Of a DNA stretch of 64,000 nt, positions 53,138-61,930 are shown in pieces. The DNA lies in contig NZ_CANMEU010000006.1 of the NCBI RefSeq assembly GCF_947497045.1, positions 1 through 64,000 on the forward strand, in the 5' to 3' direction. The translations under genes were made by a program, and so were the position numbers. The stretch is from an uncultured Tateyamaria sp. (lineage in GTDB: Bacteria > Pseudomonadota > Alphaproteobacteria > Rhodobacterales > Rhodobacteraceae). Under the pieces are notes generated by a model. The model saw only the letters and a list, made by a program, of their open reading frames with translations. It was not told where the DNA came from and did not search any database. Each line of letters begins with the position of its first letter. Positions within the stretch are counted from its first letter, which is position 1.

Positions 53138-54099
53138 TGGCCGAGCTGATGCCATGGAGCCTGAGCGGGTTGGGTCTGGTGATCCTGCTGCTTGCGGGGG
53201 ACTCGCTGGTCAAAGGGGCGGTGAACCTGTCGCTGCGCCTCGGGGTGCCGGCCCTGATTGTCAGCCTGACCATCGTTGCCTTTGGGACCTCTGCGCCTGA
53301 ACTGTTGATCGCGGTCGAGGCGATCCTTGATGATGCGCCGGGCCTTGCCATGGGCAATGTGGTGGGCTCCAACACGGCTAATATTCTGCTGGTCCTGGGC
53401 ATTCCGGCGTTGCTTGCGACCATGCACACCTCTGAATGCGACACCAAAAAGACGTTCAACTACATGATTGCGGCGTCGATCCTGTTCATCGCCCTGGCTT
53501 TTCGTGGCACGTTTGACTGGGTTGCCGCCATCGTTCTGCTGGGTGCGTTGGCCTTTGTGCTCTTTGATCAGGCGATGGAGGCGAAAGGCCACCGCGACGC
53601 GGATGCGGCCACCCCTGATGTGGACGAAGAGATCGAAGGCGTTGACCCCGACCTGCCCGGTTGGCGCATTGCGGTGTTCCTGATCCTTGGGCTTATTGGT
53701 CTGCCGCTCGGGGCCAGCCTGCTGGTCGACAACGCCACCATCATCGCCAAGATGTACGGTGTCAGCGACACGGTCATCGGCCTCACGCTGGTGGCCATTG
53801 GCACCTCGCTGCCCGAACTTGCGACCACGGTCATGGCGGCCCTGCGCCGTCAGGCAGATGTGGCGCTTGGCAATGTGATCGGGTCGAACATGTTCAACCT
53901 GCTCGCCATCATTGGCATTGCGAGCCTTGTGGGGCCGATCCCGGTTGATCAGGCGTTCCTGCGCTTCGATCTGTGGGTGATGCTGGCCGCGTCGATCCTG
54001 CTGGTGCCCTTCGTCTACATGCGCCGGGATATCACGCGGATCTGGGGCGTGATCTTGACCGCGCTTTATGTGGCCTATCTGGCTGTTGTACTAAGCTGA
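53137..54099 (+). CDS. Calcium/cation antiporter (CaCA family, YrbG-like)
   Basis: The 320-residue membrane protein carries the two inverted alpha repeats of sodium/calcium exchangers. The first is AFGTSAPELL with GNVVGSNTANILLVLG, the second AIGTSLPELA with GNVIGSNMFNLLAIIG. These glutamates bind the cation. About ten helices surround an acidic loop (about 150-185). The start at 53137, overlapping the 54-residue gene, gives a normal N-terminus; the longer frame to 53080 runs across that gene. Confidence 0.88.
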   Translation: MAELMPWSLSGLGLVILLLAGDSLVKGAVNLSLRLGVPALIVSLTIVAFGTSAPELLIAVEAILDDAPGLAMGNVVGSNTANILLVLGIPALLATMHTSECDTKKTFNYMIAASILFIALAFRGTFDWVAAIVLLGALAFVLFDQAMEAKGHRDADAATPDVDEEIEGVDPDLPGWRIAVFLILGLIGLPLGASLLVDNATIIAKMYGVSDTVIGLTLVAIGTSLPELATTVMAALRRQADVALGNVIGSNMFNLLAIIGIASLVGPIPVDQAFLRFDLWVMLAASILLVPFVYMRRDITRIWGVILTALYVAYLAVVLS

Positions 54100-54123
54100 C
54101 AACCCAAGACAAAGGAGAGGGCG

Positions 54124-54903
54124 ATGAAGCGCGCGCTTGTGACAGGGGCAGGGCACCGATTGGGCCAGGCCATGGCGGTCTATCTGGCCAAACGCGGATA
54201 TGACGTGGCGGTGCATTACGCGAGTTCCGACAAAGGTGCGCTGGAAACCGTTGTACAGATCGAGGCCGAGGGGCAGCGCGGCGTCGCGCTCCATGCGGAC
54301 CTGCTGGATGAGGACGCAACAGGAGCCTTGTTTGGCCGCGCGGTTGAGGCGTTGGGCGGGCCGATCACCTGTCTGGTCAACAACGCCTCGATCTTTGAAT
54401 ATGACGACATCACATCAGCGACCCGCGACAGCTGGGACCGCCACATGGACAGTAATCTGCGCGCGCCCTTCGTACTGACGCAGGCCATGGCAGCCCAGGG
54501 GCTTGAGCCTGCGCGCGACGACATGGACGAACCTGTGGCCGCGGGCCTTATACTCAACATGGTCGATCAGCGGGTGCGCAAGCTGACGCCCGAATTTATG
54601 ACCTACACGCTGGCCAAGATGGGGCTGTGGGCGTTGACCCAAACAAGTGCGCGCGCACTGGCCCCTGTGATCCGGGTCAATGCCATCGGCCCCGGACCCA
54701 CCCTGCAAGGGGGGCGGCAAAGCGCGGAGCACTTCGCCAAACAACGCGCTGCAACATTGCTGGAACGCGGATCAAACCCAGACGACATCGTCGCGGCCCT
54801 GGGCTATTTCCTCGACTCTCCTGCCATCTCGGGGCAATTGCTGTGCGTAGATGGAGGGCAACATCTGGCATGGGAAACACCGGACGTTGTAGGGGTCGAA
54901 TAG
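54124..54903 (+). CDS. SDR-family oxidoreductase, pteridine reductase-like
   Basis: The 259-residue enzyme has the NADPH motif TGAGHRLG (7-14), where the TGxxxRxG form is typical of pteridine reductases. It has NNAS and a catalytic set D148, Y161, K165 with LILNMVDQRV and YTLAK. The Asp replacing the usual SDR serine, and the D-13-Y-4-K spacing, match pteridine reductase PTR1 and FolM. Reduction of dihydropterins or dihydrofolate to the tetrahydro form is therefore likely. It could serve the folate use of sarcosine oxidase (inference only). Confidence 0.75.
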   Translation: MKRALVTGAGHRLGQAMAVYLAKRGYDVAVHYASSDKGALETVVQIEAEGQRGVALHADLLDEDATGALFGRAVEALGGPITCLVNNASIFEYDDITSATRDSWDRHMDSNLRAPFVLTQAMAAQGLEPARDDMDEPVAAGLILNMVDQRVRKLTPEFMTYTLAKMGLWALTQTSARALAPVIRVNAIGPGPTLQGGRQSAEHFAKQRAATLLERGSNPDDIVAALGYFLDSPAISGQLLCVDGGQHLAWETPDVVGVE

Positions 54904-55211
54904 AGGTGCCAAAGCAGACCGGCAGGATGACCCCAAGTAAGTTTTGCACCGCGTTAATCTCTGTTACAAAAATGTTAAAAAAATCTGAGACTTTTCAAAT
55001 ACTTGCGGTTGGCAAAAATAAAGGTCTTTATTTTTCAATGGGTTGAGTAACTGCCTAAAAATTAGGCATCCGAGAGAAGGGTCCAAAAAACAAGGAAAAA
55101 TCCTCCCCACTTTTGAGTTATCTGCAGACTTACCCACAGGATCGGTGGATGCAAGATTGCTTGATCCCACCTTTGATACAGTGCAGCCCAACAGCGAAAA
55201 ATACGAATCGA
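54904..55211. other. AT-rich intergenic region with nested palindromes upstream of uvrC
   Basis: About 310 bases, of which 54940-55070 is unusually AT-rich for this genome. It contains a perfect inverted repeat AAAAATAAAG-GT-CTTTATTTTT (55014-55035) and TGCCTAA-AAA-TTAGGCA (55052-55068). TTACCCACA near 55131, one mismatch from a DnaA box, lies just before uvrC. The first palindrome could terminate in both directions. Confidence 0.5.
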
Positions 55212-57101
55212 ATGGCGAACGACTCAGATCATACTCTCCCTCAGGATGAGCAACCCGTGCCAACCGGCCACGCGGTTATTCATGCCTATCTCAAGACGCT
55301 GGATTCCTCGCCCGGCGTCTACCGTATGCTCGACCGCGAAAGCCGGGTTTTGTACGTTGGCAAGGCGCGCAACCTGCGCGCGCGGGTGTCGAATTATGCA
55401 CGCCCTTCGCCGCAGCATTCGGGGCGGATTGCGCGGATGATTTCGATGACCGCGTCGATGATGTTCCTGACCACCCGGACCGAGACCGAGGCGCTGTTGC
55501 TGGAACAGAACCTTATCAAGCAGCTCAAGCCCAAGTTCAACGTGCTGTTGCGCGACGACAAATCCTTTCCAAATATCTTGGTCACGGGCGACCATTCCTT
55601 TGCGCAGATCAAGAAACATCGCGGTGCCAAAAAGGAAAAGGGGGCATATTACGGCCCCTTCGCCAGCGCGGGCGCGGTGAACCGCACCCTCAACCAGCTG
55701 CAAAAAGTGTTCCTGCTGCGCAACTGCACTGATTCAATGTTCCAAAGCCGGACACGCCCCTGCCTGTTGCACCAGATCAAGCGGTGTTCGGCCCCTTGTG
55801 TCGGCCTGATCTCCGAAGCGGATTACGCGCAATCGGTGAAGGATGCGGAACGCTTTTTGTCGGGGCGCAGCACGGATATTCAGGCCAAGCTTGCCGGGCA
55901 GATGGCTGAAGCCTCCGAGGCGATGGAGTTCGAACGCGCCGCCGCCCTGCGCGACCGTATCCGTGCCATGACCCAGGTGCAGTCCGCCCAAGGCATCAAC
56001 CCGCGCAACGTGGACGAGGCCGACATCGTGGCCCTGCATCTGGAACAGGGACAGGCCTGCGTGCAGGTGTTTTTCATCCGTGCGGGTCAGAACTGGGGCA
56101 ATCAGGATTTCTATCCCCGCGTGGGTGCGGATGTGGATGCGACCGAGGTGCTTGAGGCGTTCCTGGGGCAGTTCTACGACACCAAGGAACCGCCCCGCCA
56201 ACTCATCCTGTCCAATGAAATTGAAAACCCCGACCTGATGGCCGAGGCGCTGACGGGCAAGCTGGGGCGCAAGGTCGAATTGCTGGTGCCCAAACGCGGC
56301 GAAAAGGCCGAACTTGTCGACAGCGCCCTGCGCAATGCCCGTGAAAGTCTGGCCCGCAAGATGTCCGAGACCGCGACCCAGACCAAATTGCTGCGTGGGT
56401 TGGCCGACGCCTTTGATCTGCCCGAACCCCCCGCCCGGATCGAGGTCTATGACAACAGCCATATTCAGGGCACGAACGCTGTAGGGGCCATGATCGTGGC
56501 CGGCCCCGAAGGTTTCGTGAAAAACAGCTATCGCAAGTTCAATATCAAGGGTGACGATCTGGTGCCCGGTGATGACTTTGGCATGATGAAAGAGGTGCTG
56601 CACCGCCGCTTCAAGCGGTTGCAGACCGAGGACCCGGATCGCGAAAAGGGCATGTGGCCCGACTTGTTGCTGATCGACGGCGGGGCGGGGCAGGTGAGCG
56701 CGGTGGCCCAGATCATGGCCGAACACGGGGTCGAGGACATTCCGATGGTGGGTGTTGCCAAGGGCGTGGACCGGGACGCGGGCAAGGAAGAATTCCATCG
56801 CATGGGCAAGCGCCCCTTTGCACTGCGCCACAACGATCCGGTGCTGTATTTCGTGCAGCGGATGCGGGACGAGGCGCACCGCTTTGCCATCGGCACCCAC
56901 CGCGCCAAACGCGCCAAGTCCAATATGAAGAACCCGCTGGATGATATCGCGGGGGTGGGGGCGGCGCGCAAACGCGCATTGCTGGCGCATTTCGGGTCGG
57001 CCAAGGCGGTGGGGCGCGCCAATCTGGCAGACCTCAAGGCAGTCGAAGGGGTATCCGAGGGGTTGGCCCAGAAGGTCTATGACTTCTTTCACGACACATG
57101 A
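55212..57101 (+). CDS. uvrC: Excinuclease ABC subunit UvrC
   Basis: The 629-residue nuclease makes both incisions of nucleotide excision repair. An N-terminal GIY-YIG domain ([22 protein letters not shown]) cuts 3' of the lesion. A UvrB-binding UVR motif lies near 215-250, and an RNase H-like domain follows ([18 protein letters not shown]) for the 5' cut. Helix-hairpin-helix repeats ([18 protein letters not shown]) close the protein. Start at 55212 is chosen because the upstream in-frame codons run through the AT-rich, non-coding-looking leader; GAATCGA lacks a clear ribosome site. Confidence 0.93.
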   Translation: MANDSDHTLPQDEQPVPTGHAVIHAYLKTLDSSPGVYRMLDRESRVLYVGKARNLRARVSNYARPSPQHSGRIARMISMTASMMFLTTRTETEALLLEQNLIKQLKPKFNVLLRDDKSFPNILVTGDHSFAQIKKHRGAKKEKGAYYGPFASAGAVNRTLNQLQKVFLLRNCTDSMFQSRTRPCLLHQIKRCSAPCVGLISEADYAQSVKDAERFLSGRSTDIQAKLAGQMAEASEAMEFERAAALRDRIRAMTQVQSAQGINPRNVDEADIVALHLEQGQACVQVFFIRAGQNWGNQDFYPRVGADVDATEVLEAFLGQFYDTKEPPRQLILSNEIENPDLMAEALTGKLGRKVELLVPKRGEKAELVDSALRNARESLARKMSETATQTKLLRGLADAFDLPEPPARIEVYDNSHIQGTNAVGAMIVAGPEGFVKNSYRKFNIKGDDLVPGDDFGMMKEVLHRRFKRLQTEDPDREKGMWPDLLLIDGGAGQVSAVAQIMAEHGVEDIPMVGVAKGVDRDAGKEEFHRMGKRPFALRHNDPVLYFVQRMRDEAHRFAIGTHRAKRAKSNMKNPLDDIAGVGAARKRALLAHFGSAKAVGRANLADLKAVEGVSEGLAQKVYDFFHDT

Positions 57102-57122
57102 TGCACGAGGCGAAAGGGGTAA

Positions 57123-57142
57123 GGCGCACGTCTGCGTGCGCC
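57123..57142 (+). terminator. Hairpin after uvrC
   Basis: GGCGCACG (57123-57130) and CGTGCGCC (57135-57142) pair perfectly around TCTG, 21 bases after the uvrC stop. No T-tract follows, so it may be a Rho-linked or processing structure. Confidence 0.35.
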
Positions 57143-57181
57143 CCCTTCCGGCCCTGCGATGCGTAGGCTAAAGAGGGCGGT

Positions 57182-57841
57182 ATGATCTGGAATGTTCCCA
57201 ACCTTCTGACTGTTCTGCGCTTGTTGGCAGCCCCTTTGGTGGCTGTGATGTTCCTGTATTTCACGCGCCCCTATGCGGATCTGTTTGCGGTTGTGTTATT
57301 TGTGGGCGCGGCCATCACAGACTGGTTCGACGGCTATCTCGCCCGCGCGTGGGGGCAGCAGACGAAACTGGGCACCATGCTTGACCCCATTGCGGACAAG
57401 GCGATGGTGGTGATTGCGCTGATGGTCATTGTCGGGTTTTCGTCCTGGTCGCCGTGGCTTGTGTTGCCTGCGACCATGATCCTGTTCCGTGAGGTTTTTG
57501 TGTCCGGCTTGCGCGAGTTTCTTGGCGACACCGCAGGCACGCTCAAGGTGACGGCGCTGGCCAAGTGGAAGACCACGTTGCAGATGGTCGCCATTGCGGT
57601 TCTGTTTTCCCAAGGGGTTTTTGAACATTACTTCGGGATGTCGATCTGGGGCATGGACAATGAGATGGTGTCGGCCATTCTCAACGGGGACGAACCGGAT
57701 TTGCTGGGCCTGCGCTGGAAGCTGAGCGGGGCCGAATGGTCGGGCCGGATCGGGCTGTGGCTGCTCTGGATCGCGGCGGCGCTGACCCTGATCACCGGGT
57801 GGGATTACTTCCGCAAGGCGACCCCCTATCTGAAAGGATAA
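57182..57841 (+). CDS. pgsA: CDP-diacylglycerol--glycerol-3-phosphate 3-phosphatidyltransferase
   Basis: The 219-residue membrane enzyme makes phosphatidylglycerol phosphate. It has the CDP-alcohol phosphotransferase motif, read here as DWFDGYLARAWGQQTKLG followed by MLDPIADK, with the aspartates that bind metal. The membrane segments include FAVVLFVGAAITDWF. An insert with a longer hydrophilic part (about 155-185) precedes the last helix. It is followed by moaD after five bases, the usual neighbour in this group. Confidence 0.92.
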   Translation: MIWNVPNLLTVLRLLAAPLVAVMFLYFTRPYADLFAVVLFVGAAITDWFDGYLARAWGQQTKLGTMLDPIADKAMVVIALMVIVGFSSWSPWLVLPATMILFREVFVSGLREFLGDTAGTLKVTALAKWKTTLQMVAIAVLFSQGVFEHYFGMSIWGMDNEMVSAILNGDEPDLLGLRWKLSGAEWSGRIGLWLLWIAAALTLITGWDYFRKATPYLKG

Positions 57842-57846
57842 GTGCG

Positions 57847-58092
57847 ATGAATGTTTTGTACTTTGCATGGGTACGCGAGCGTATCGGACTGCCTCGCGAA
57901 GAGATAGAAACCGAGGCTGCGACGGTCGCGGATCTGGTCACTGAATTGTGCGGCCGTGAGGACCGTTATGCGGCAGCCTTTGCTGACCTCAGTGCATTGC
58001 GTGTTGCCGTCGATCAGACCCTGAGCGATTTTGATGCGCCTTTGGCGGGCGTGCGCGAAGTGGCGTTCTTTCCGCCCATGACCGGAGGGTAG
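57847..58092 (+). CDS. moaD: Molybdopterin synthase sulfur carrier subunit
   Basis: The 81-residue ubiquitin-like protein ends in the required Gly-Gly (MTGG), which is thiocarboxylated and donates sulfur to make molybdopterin. LYFAWVRERIGLPREEI is the typical N-terminal strand-helix. The ATG at 57847 follows GGATAAGTGCG. It is paired with moaE four bases downstream. Confidence 0.92.
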   Translation: MNVLYFAWVRERIGLPREEIETEAATVADLVTELCGREDRYAAAFADLSALRVAVDQTLSDFDAPLAGVREVAFFPPMTGG

Positions 58093-58096
58093 CGCC

Positions 58097-58537
58097 ATGG
58101 ATGTGCGTGTGCAGGAGGCCACTTTTGACCTTGGTGCCGAGAGCGCGGGGTTTGTGGCACGCTGTGCGGCATCGGGAGCTGTGGTCACCTTCACAGGTAT
58201 CGTGCGTGATGTGGCGCAGGGGCTTGAGGCGATGGAGATCGAGCACTATCCCGGCATGACCGAAGCCGCCCTAAGCGACATTGCTGCCGAGGCTTGTGCG
58301 CGCTGGATGCTCGAAGACGCGCTGATCATTCATCGCCATGGCCGTCTGGCCCCCGGTGAGATGATTATGATGGTGGCGACCGCGGCCCCGCACCGGAAGG
58401 ATGCGTTCGAGGCGGCGGAGTATCTTATGGATTACCTCAAATCCCGCGCGCCGTTTTGGAAGCGCGAAATCACGCGGGCGGGGGCGACGTGGGTTGCGGC
58501 CAAAGATACGGATGAGGATGCCTTGAAGCGCTGGTGA
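58097..58537 (+). CDS. moaE: Molybdopterin synthase catalytic subunit
   Basis: The 146-residue subunit has GAVVTFTGIVRD, the EHYPGM segment, HRHGRLAPGE, and AAPHRKDAFEAAEYLMD with the catalytic lysine in KSRAPFWKRE. It converts cyclic pyranopterin monophosphate to molybdopterin with MoaD. The pgsA-moaD-moaE order is common among Rhodobacterales. Hairpins follow the stop codon. Confidence 0.93.
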   Translation: MDVRVQEATFDLGAESAGFVARCAASGAVVTFTGIVRDVAQGLEAMEIEHYPGMTEAALSDIAAEACARWMLEDALIIHRHGRLAPGEMIMMVATAAPHRKDAFEAAEYLMDYLKSRAPFWKREITRAGATWVAAKDTDEDALKRW

Positions 58538-58546
58538 TCCGAAGGA

Positions 58547-58618
58547 CGCCCTTGCGGGCGACACGATGTTCAGGGGGCGCTGCCCCCGTCGCTGGCGCGA
58601 CTCCCCCGCGGTATTTTT
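58547..58618. repeat. Double stem-loop between moaE and a convergent gene
   Basis: Hairpin CGCCC-TTGC-GGGCG (58547-58560) is followed by GGGGGC-GCT-GCCCCC (58573-58587) and then GTATTTTTGG. This GC-rich stem then T-run pattern recurs between genes of many Roseobacter genomes in my recollection and probably terminates the pgsA-moaDE unit, possibly in both directions. Confidence 0.55.
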
Positions 58619-58667
58619 GGTCAAAAGAAGGGGCGGAGTCGTAAGGCGGACGTGTCGTCCGCCCGTC

Positions 58668-58994
58668 TCAGCCTGCGTGTTGCCGGTCGATCCAGGCGCG
58701 TAGTTCTTCGGTTTCATGGCGCGCATCGCGCAGGCCATCCATGGCTGCGCGCAGTTCCGCCTCGGTCTGAGCCAGTTGGTTGGTCAGTTCCGCTTCGCGT
58801 TGTTGCAGATATGTGATCGCCTGATCGCGGGTTTCTTCGGCCTCGTGCAGTTCCTGACTCATCCGGTCGAGCTCGGCCACATCGCCCGCTGCAACCCGCG
58901 TAAAGCGGTGGATCAGCCAGTTTGCGAACCAGCCCAGACAGAACGCAATGAAGAGAATGATGGCTGTCGCAATGACAAACTCAGTTCTGCTCAT
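58668..58994 (-). CDS. Membrane-anchored coiled-coil protein
   Basis: The 108-residue product has one N-terminal helix (about 5-28, ATAIILFIAFCLGWFANWL). A long charged coiled coil (about 40-100) follows, with repeating heptads such as LHEAEETRDQAITYLQQREA. It begins inside the end of the OmpA gene (14-base overlap), so the two are translationally coupled. Likely a periplasmic or cytoplasmic spacer that supports the envelope protein; the function is unknown. Confidence 0.6.
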   Translation of the reverse strand: MSRTEFVIATAIILFIAFCLGWFANWLIHRFTRVAAGDVAELDRMSQELHEAEETRDQAITYLQQREAELTNQLAQTEAELRAAMDGLRDARHETEELRAWIDRQHAG

Positions 58995-60894
58995 CGTCGG
59001 ATCCTTCGGTTTCGGCCGCAGCTTCGCTGTCTGTATCGCCTGAACCGGCGAGGGTTTCCAGCGTTGTTTCACCTTCCGGGGCAGATGGGGCAGGCCGGAT
59101 CAGTTTGAATTCGATCCGCCGGTTGGCCTCGCGCCCTTCTTCGGTGTCGTTGTCCGCGATGGGGTTGCTTTCGCCGTATCCCTTGGCGGTGTAGGTTGAG
59201 GTCAGCACCCGGCGTGCCCGCAATTCGTTCAGCACCGACTGGGCGCGCGCCTGGCTGAGGCTTGCGTTCATTTCCTCGCGTCCCTGGCTGTCGGTATGCC
59301 CCTGAATTTCCAGTTTGATATCGCCGCATTGTTGCAGCAACTCGGCGATATCATCCATCGTACCCAAGGCACTTGCATCGATCGTCGCACTGCTGGGCTC
59401 GAATGTGATTTTCGAGGTCGTCAGGATGTTTGATATTTCGGCCTCGCATTCGTCGGGTGTGGGAAGTGCGGCAACCGGGTCCAGCTTTTCCTGATATGTC
59501 ACCCGAATGTCGAATTCCTGTGCCTCTCCGAGTTTCGTGGCGAGCAGCGATGCAATATTCGTCGAGGCTTGCGGGTTGCCGGTGTTGCCTGACACCACCA
59601 CCGTTTCCGGGGTGACCGTGACCGCGCCGTTTGACAGTTGCGACAGCGCCTCAAGCCCCGTCAGAACCCGCACGGGCCACGTATTGGGCAGGTTGTCGAC
59701 AAGCCGCGTCGCCATGTAGACCGCATCCGATCCAAAGGCTGCCCGCGCATAGCTGTCCGCCACATTGCGCAGATTTTCGTCCGAAAGCCGTCCGCGCAGT
59801 TGCACCTGTCCTTCGGGGCTGAGCGTGGCCACAAATTCCTGGGGGCCCTGATTGGGGTCCACCGTCTCGGGCAGCTTGGCATAAAGGGCAAACACTTCGG
59901 GCAGGTCATTTTCCAACTCCCCCACGATCCGGTCGAAATCCGCCTGCTCTGTGCCTTCGGCTGCGACCAGCGTGATATCGGCATCCGAGAATGTGACCGT
60001 GCCCGCGCCAAGTTCTGCGAGTGCTGTGATGGCTTGTTCCACCGCTTGCGCCCATCTGGGACTGGGCACTCCCATGCCCACCATGCAGTCACCCGGCCCG
60101 GTCAATCCAGCGGCAAGGGCTGCATTCATAATCTGGGTTCGGCTTGCCATCGTGTCCGCCGAACATGCGTCAAACCGGGTTCCTTCGGTGTCCTTGACCA
60201 GCCGCAGCGTGAACGGTGTGATCACGGGTCGGGGGGCCGCGACATTCAGCGAGACCCGTAACCCCGGAGGTGTTGCGCGTCGCATTTGCGATTCCAGCCG
60301 TGTCTTTTCTTCTGCACTGTCGGTGATCGCATTTATTGCGACCCGCCCTGCGGACACGGACACCTTGGCGCGCGGCAGTCGTTCCATCGCGGTCAATGCA
60401 AAGCCAAGCGCGTCATTCCACCCGTCGGGCGTCGGATAGTCCGCCTGTTCGATCAGGTCGGTTACGGGGAGTTGTCCACTGATCGCGCGTACCCGGTCGA
60501 GCACCTCGTCCCGGTCGGTTTCCGCGGGGATCAGCCCGATGATTGACAGGCCCGCGTCGTTGCGCAGGATTTCAGCCGAAAACCGTGGGGGGGCGATGGC
60601 GGCTGCCGCTTCGACCTGCATGTCGTCAATGACCCGCGCCGCATCAACGACGGTGCCTGCTGTGGACAGTGCTGCAAAGCGCACTGCTTCGGTGGGTGCG
60701 ATCCCGGCCAATGTCACTTGCAGCCCATCGGCCTGTACCTCGGCCCATGTCATGCCTTCTTCGTCCAGCGCGTCGCGCACCCCGATTTCCGAGCTGTCCT
60801 CGATCAATTGCACCGACAGATTGGCCGCCACCAGAGACAGCACCGCCGCCACGGCGAAAGTTCCGACAATCATCAAAAGCGAGGACAGGCGCAT
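58981..60894 (-). CDS. OmpA-family protein with BON domains and N-terminal membrane anchor
   Basis: The 637-residue protein has an N-terminal helix (about 5-25) without a clear cleavage site. Repeated BON-like units follow (about 45-100, 110-170, 175-220), then a long middle region (about 230-500) of further similar repeats and a C-terminal OmpA peptidoglycan-binding domain (about 510-615). The OmpA domain has LEIQGHTDSQGREEMNAS and RIEFKL. A charged tail closes it. It probably links the inner membrane and the cell wall, like mycobacterial ArfA. It is co-translated with the small coiled-coil gene. Confidence 0.75.
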   Translation of the reverse strand: MRLSSLLMIVGTFAVAAVLSLVAANLSVQLIEDSSEIGVRDALDEEGMTWAEVQADGLQVTLAGIAPTEAVRFAALSTAGTVVDAARVIDDMQVEAAAAIAPPRFSAEILRNDAGLSIIGLIPAETDRDEVLDRVRAISGQLPVTDLIEQADYPTPDGWNDALGFALTAMERLPRAKVSVSAGRVAINAITDSAEEKTRLESQMRRATPPGLRVSLNVAAPRPVITPFTLRLVKDTEGTRFDACSADTMASRTQIMNAALAAGLTGPGDCMVGMGVPSPRWAQAVEQAITALAELGAGTVTFSDADITLVAAEGTEQADFDRIVGELENDLPEVFALYAKLPETVDPNQGPQEFVATLSPEGQVQLRGRLSDENLRNVADSYARAAFGSDAVYMATRLVDNLPNTWPVRVLTGLEALSQLSNGAVTVTPETVVVSGNTGNPQASTNIASLLATKLGEAQEFDIRVTYQEKLDPVAALPTPDECEAEISNILTTSKITFEPSSATIDASALGTMDDIAELLQQCGDIKLEIQGHTDSQGREEMNASLSQARAQSVLNELRARRVLTSTYTAKGYGESNPIADNDTEEGREANRRIEFKLIRPAPSAPEGETTLETLAGSGDTDSEAAAETEGSDDEQN

Positions 60895-60956
60895 CGTGAT
60901 CCCATGTGTTGTTGCTGTGGTTGTTCGGGTTTATGCCTGTCGGCCCCGTGTTTCAA

Positions 60957-61919
60957 TCATGCCATAAGGGCAGCGCAAAAAAACAACAGCGGGATTATGC
61001 CAGTGTCTCGGTTGGCCCGGAACAGTTGCAGGCATTTGCCCGGGTCTTCGATGTCAAGCCCGCGCAGCTGCCATGCCATGTGCCAGCCCATCGCCCAAGG
61101 CCCCCCGAGTGCGAGGACCATGGCGAGGATTGACGCCTCATCAAGGGCTGCAAAGATCACGGCGATCCCCATCAACCCGACGGTGCTCATCAGGAACCGC
61201 CGCAGCCATTTGGCGGTATCCGTCCCGAACAGCCGGGCGGTCGATTTGATCCCGATCAGCGCGTCGTCCTCGGTGTCCTGATGCGCATAGATCGTGTCGT
61301 AAAACAACGTCCATGCGATCCCGGCGAGGTAGAGCACGACCGCCGGGGCTTCAAGCTGCCCGGTATGGGCGGTCCACGCCAAAAGCGCGCCCCAGTTGAA
61401 GGCAAGCCCCAAAAAGACCTGCGGCCACCACGTGAACCGCTTGGCAAACGGATAGATCGCCACGGGGACCAGCGCGAGAACCCCAAGCAGGATTGCGTTT
61501 GTGTTGAACGTCAGCAGGATGCCAAACGCGATCAAAGCCTGCGCGCACATCCAGATCACAGCGCCTTTGACGCTGACCTGTCCCGAGGGAATGGGCCGCG
61601 AGCGGGTCCGCTCGACCTGCCCGTCAAAGTCCCGGTCCGAAATATCATTCCATGTGCACCCTGCGCCCCGCATCAGGAACGCGCCGATCCCGCAGCCTAT
61701 CGCGATCCATGCGTCGAACCACGTGGCACTCTGGTCGTGCAGCATTGCAAGGCTTAGCCCCCAGAGACACGGGATCAGAAGCAACCATGTGCCGATGGGC
61801 CGATCCGCCCGGCTCAGCCGCAGATAGGGTCGCGTCACGGCTGGTGCAATAGCGTCCACCCAATTGCCTTTTACCGCATCTGCGACATGCCCATCTGGTG
61901 CTGGTTCGGTGTTGGTCAT
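60957..61919 (-). CDS. ubiA: 4-hydroxybenzoate polyprenyltransferase
   Basis: The 320-residue membrane enzyme prenylates 4-hydroxybenzoate in ubiquinone synthesis. It has the first aspartate motif NDISDRDFD (N91) and the second, YDTIYAHQDTEDD, which bind Mg-prenyl diphosphate. About eight to nine helices are visible. The polar N-terminus of about 30 residues precedes the family start PYLRLSRADRPIGTWLL. Its start codon is only 11 bases from that of the divergent rsmE gene, so their promoters must overlap coding sequence or each other. Confidence 0.93.
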   Translation of the reverse strand: MTNTEPAPDGHVADAVKGNWVDAIAPAVTRPYLRLSRADRPIGTWLLLIPCLWGLSLAMLHDQSATWFDAWIAIGCGIGAFLMRGAGCTWNDISDRDFDGQVERTRSRPIPSGQVSVKGAVIWMCAQALIAFGILLTFNTNAILLGVLALVPVAIYPFAKRFTWWPQVFLGLAFNWGALLAWTAHTGQLEAPAVVLYLAGIAWTLFYDTIYAHQDTEDDALIGIKSTARLFGTDTAKWLRRFLMSTVGLMGIAVIFAALDEASILAMVLALGGPWAMGWHMAWQLRGLDIEDPGKCLQLFRANRDTGIIPLLFFCAALMA

Positions 61920-61930
61920 ATGCAGGGTCC

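Noticed and set aside
54940-55211. Chromosomal replication origin
   Set aside because: Only one near-match to a DnaA box, and no neighbouring genes typical of an origin.
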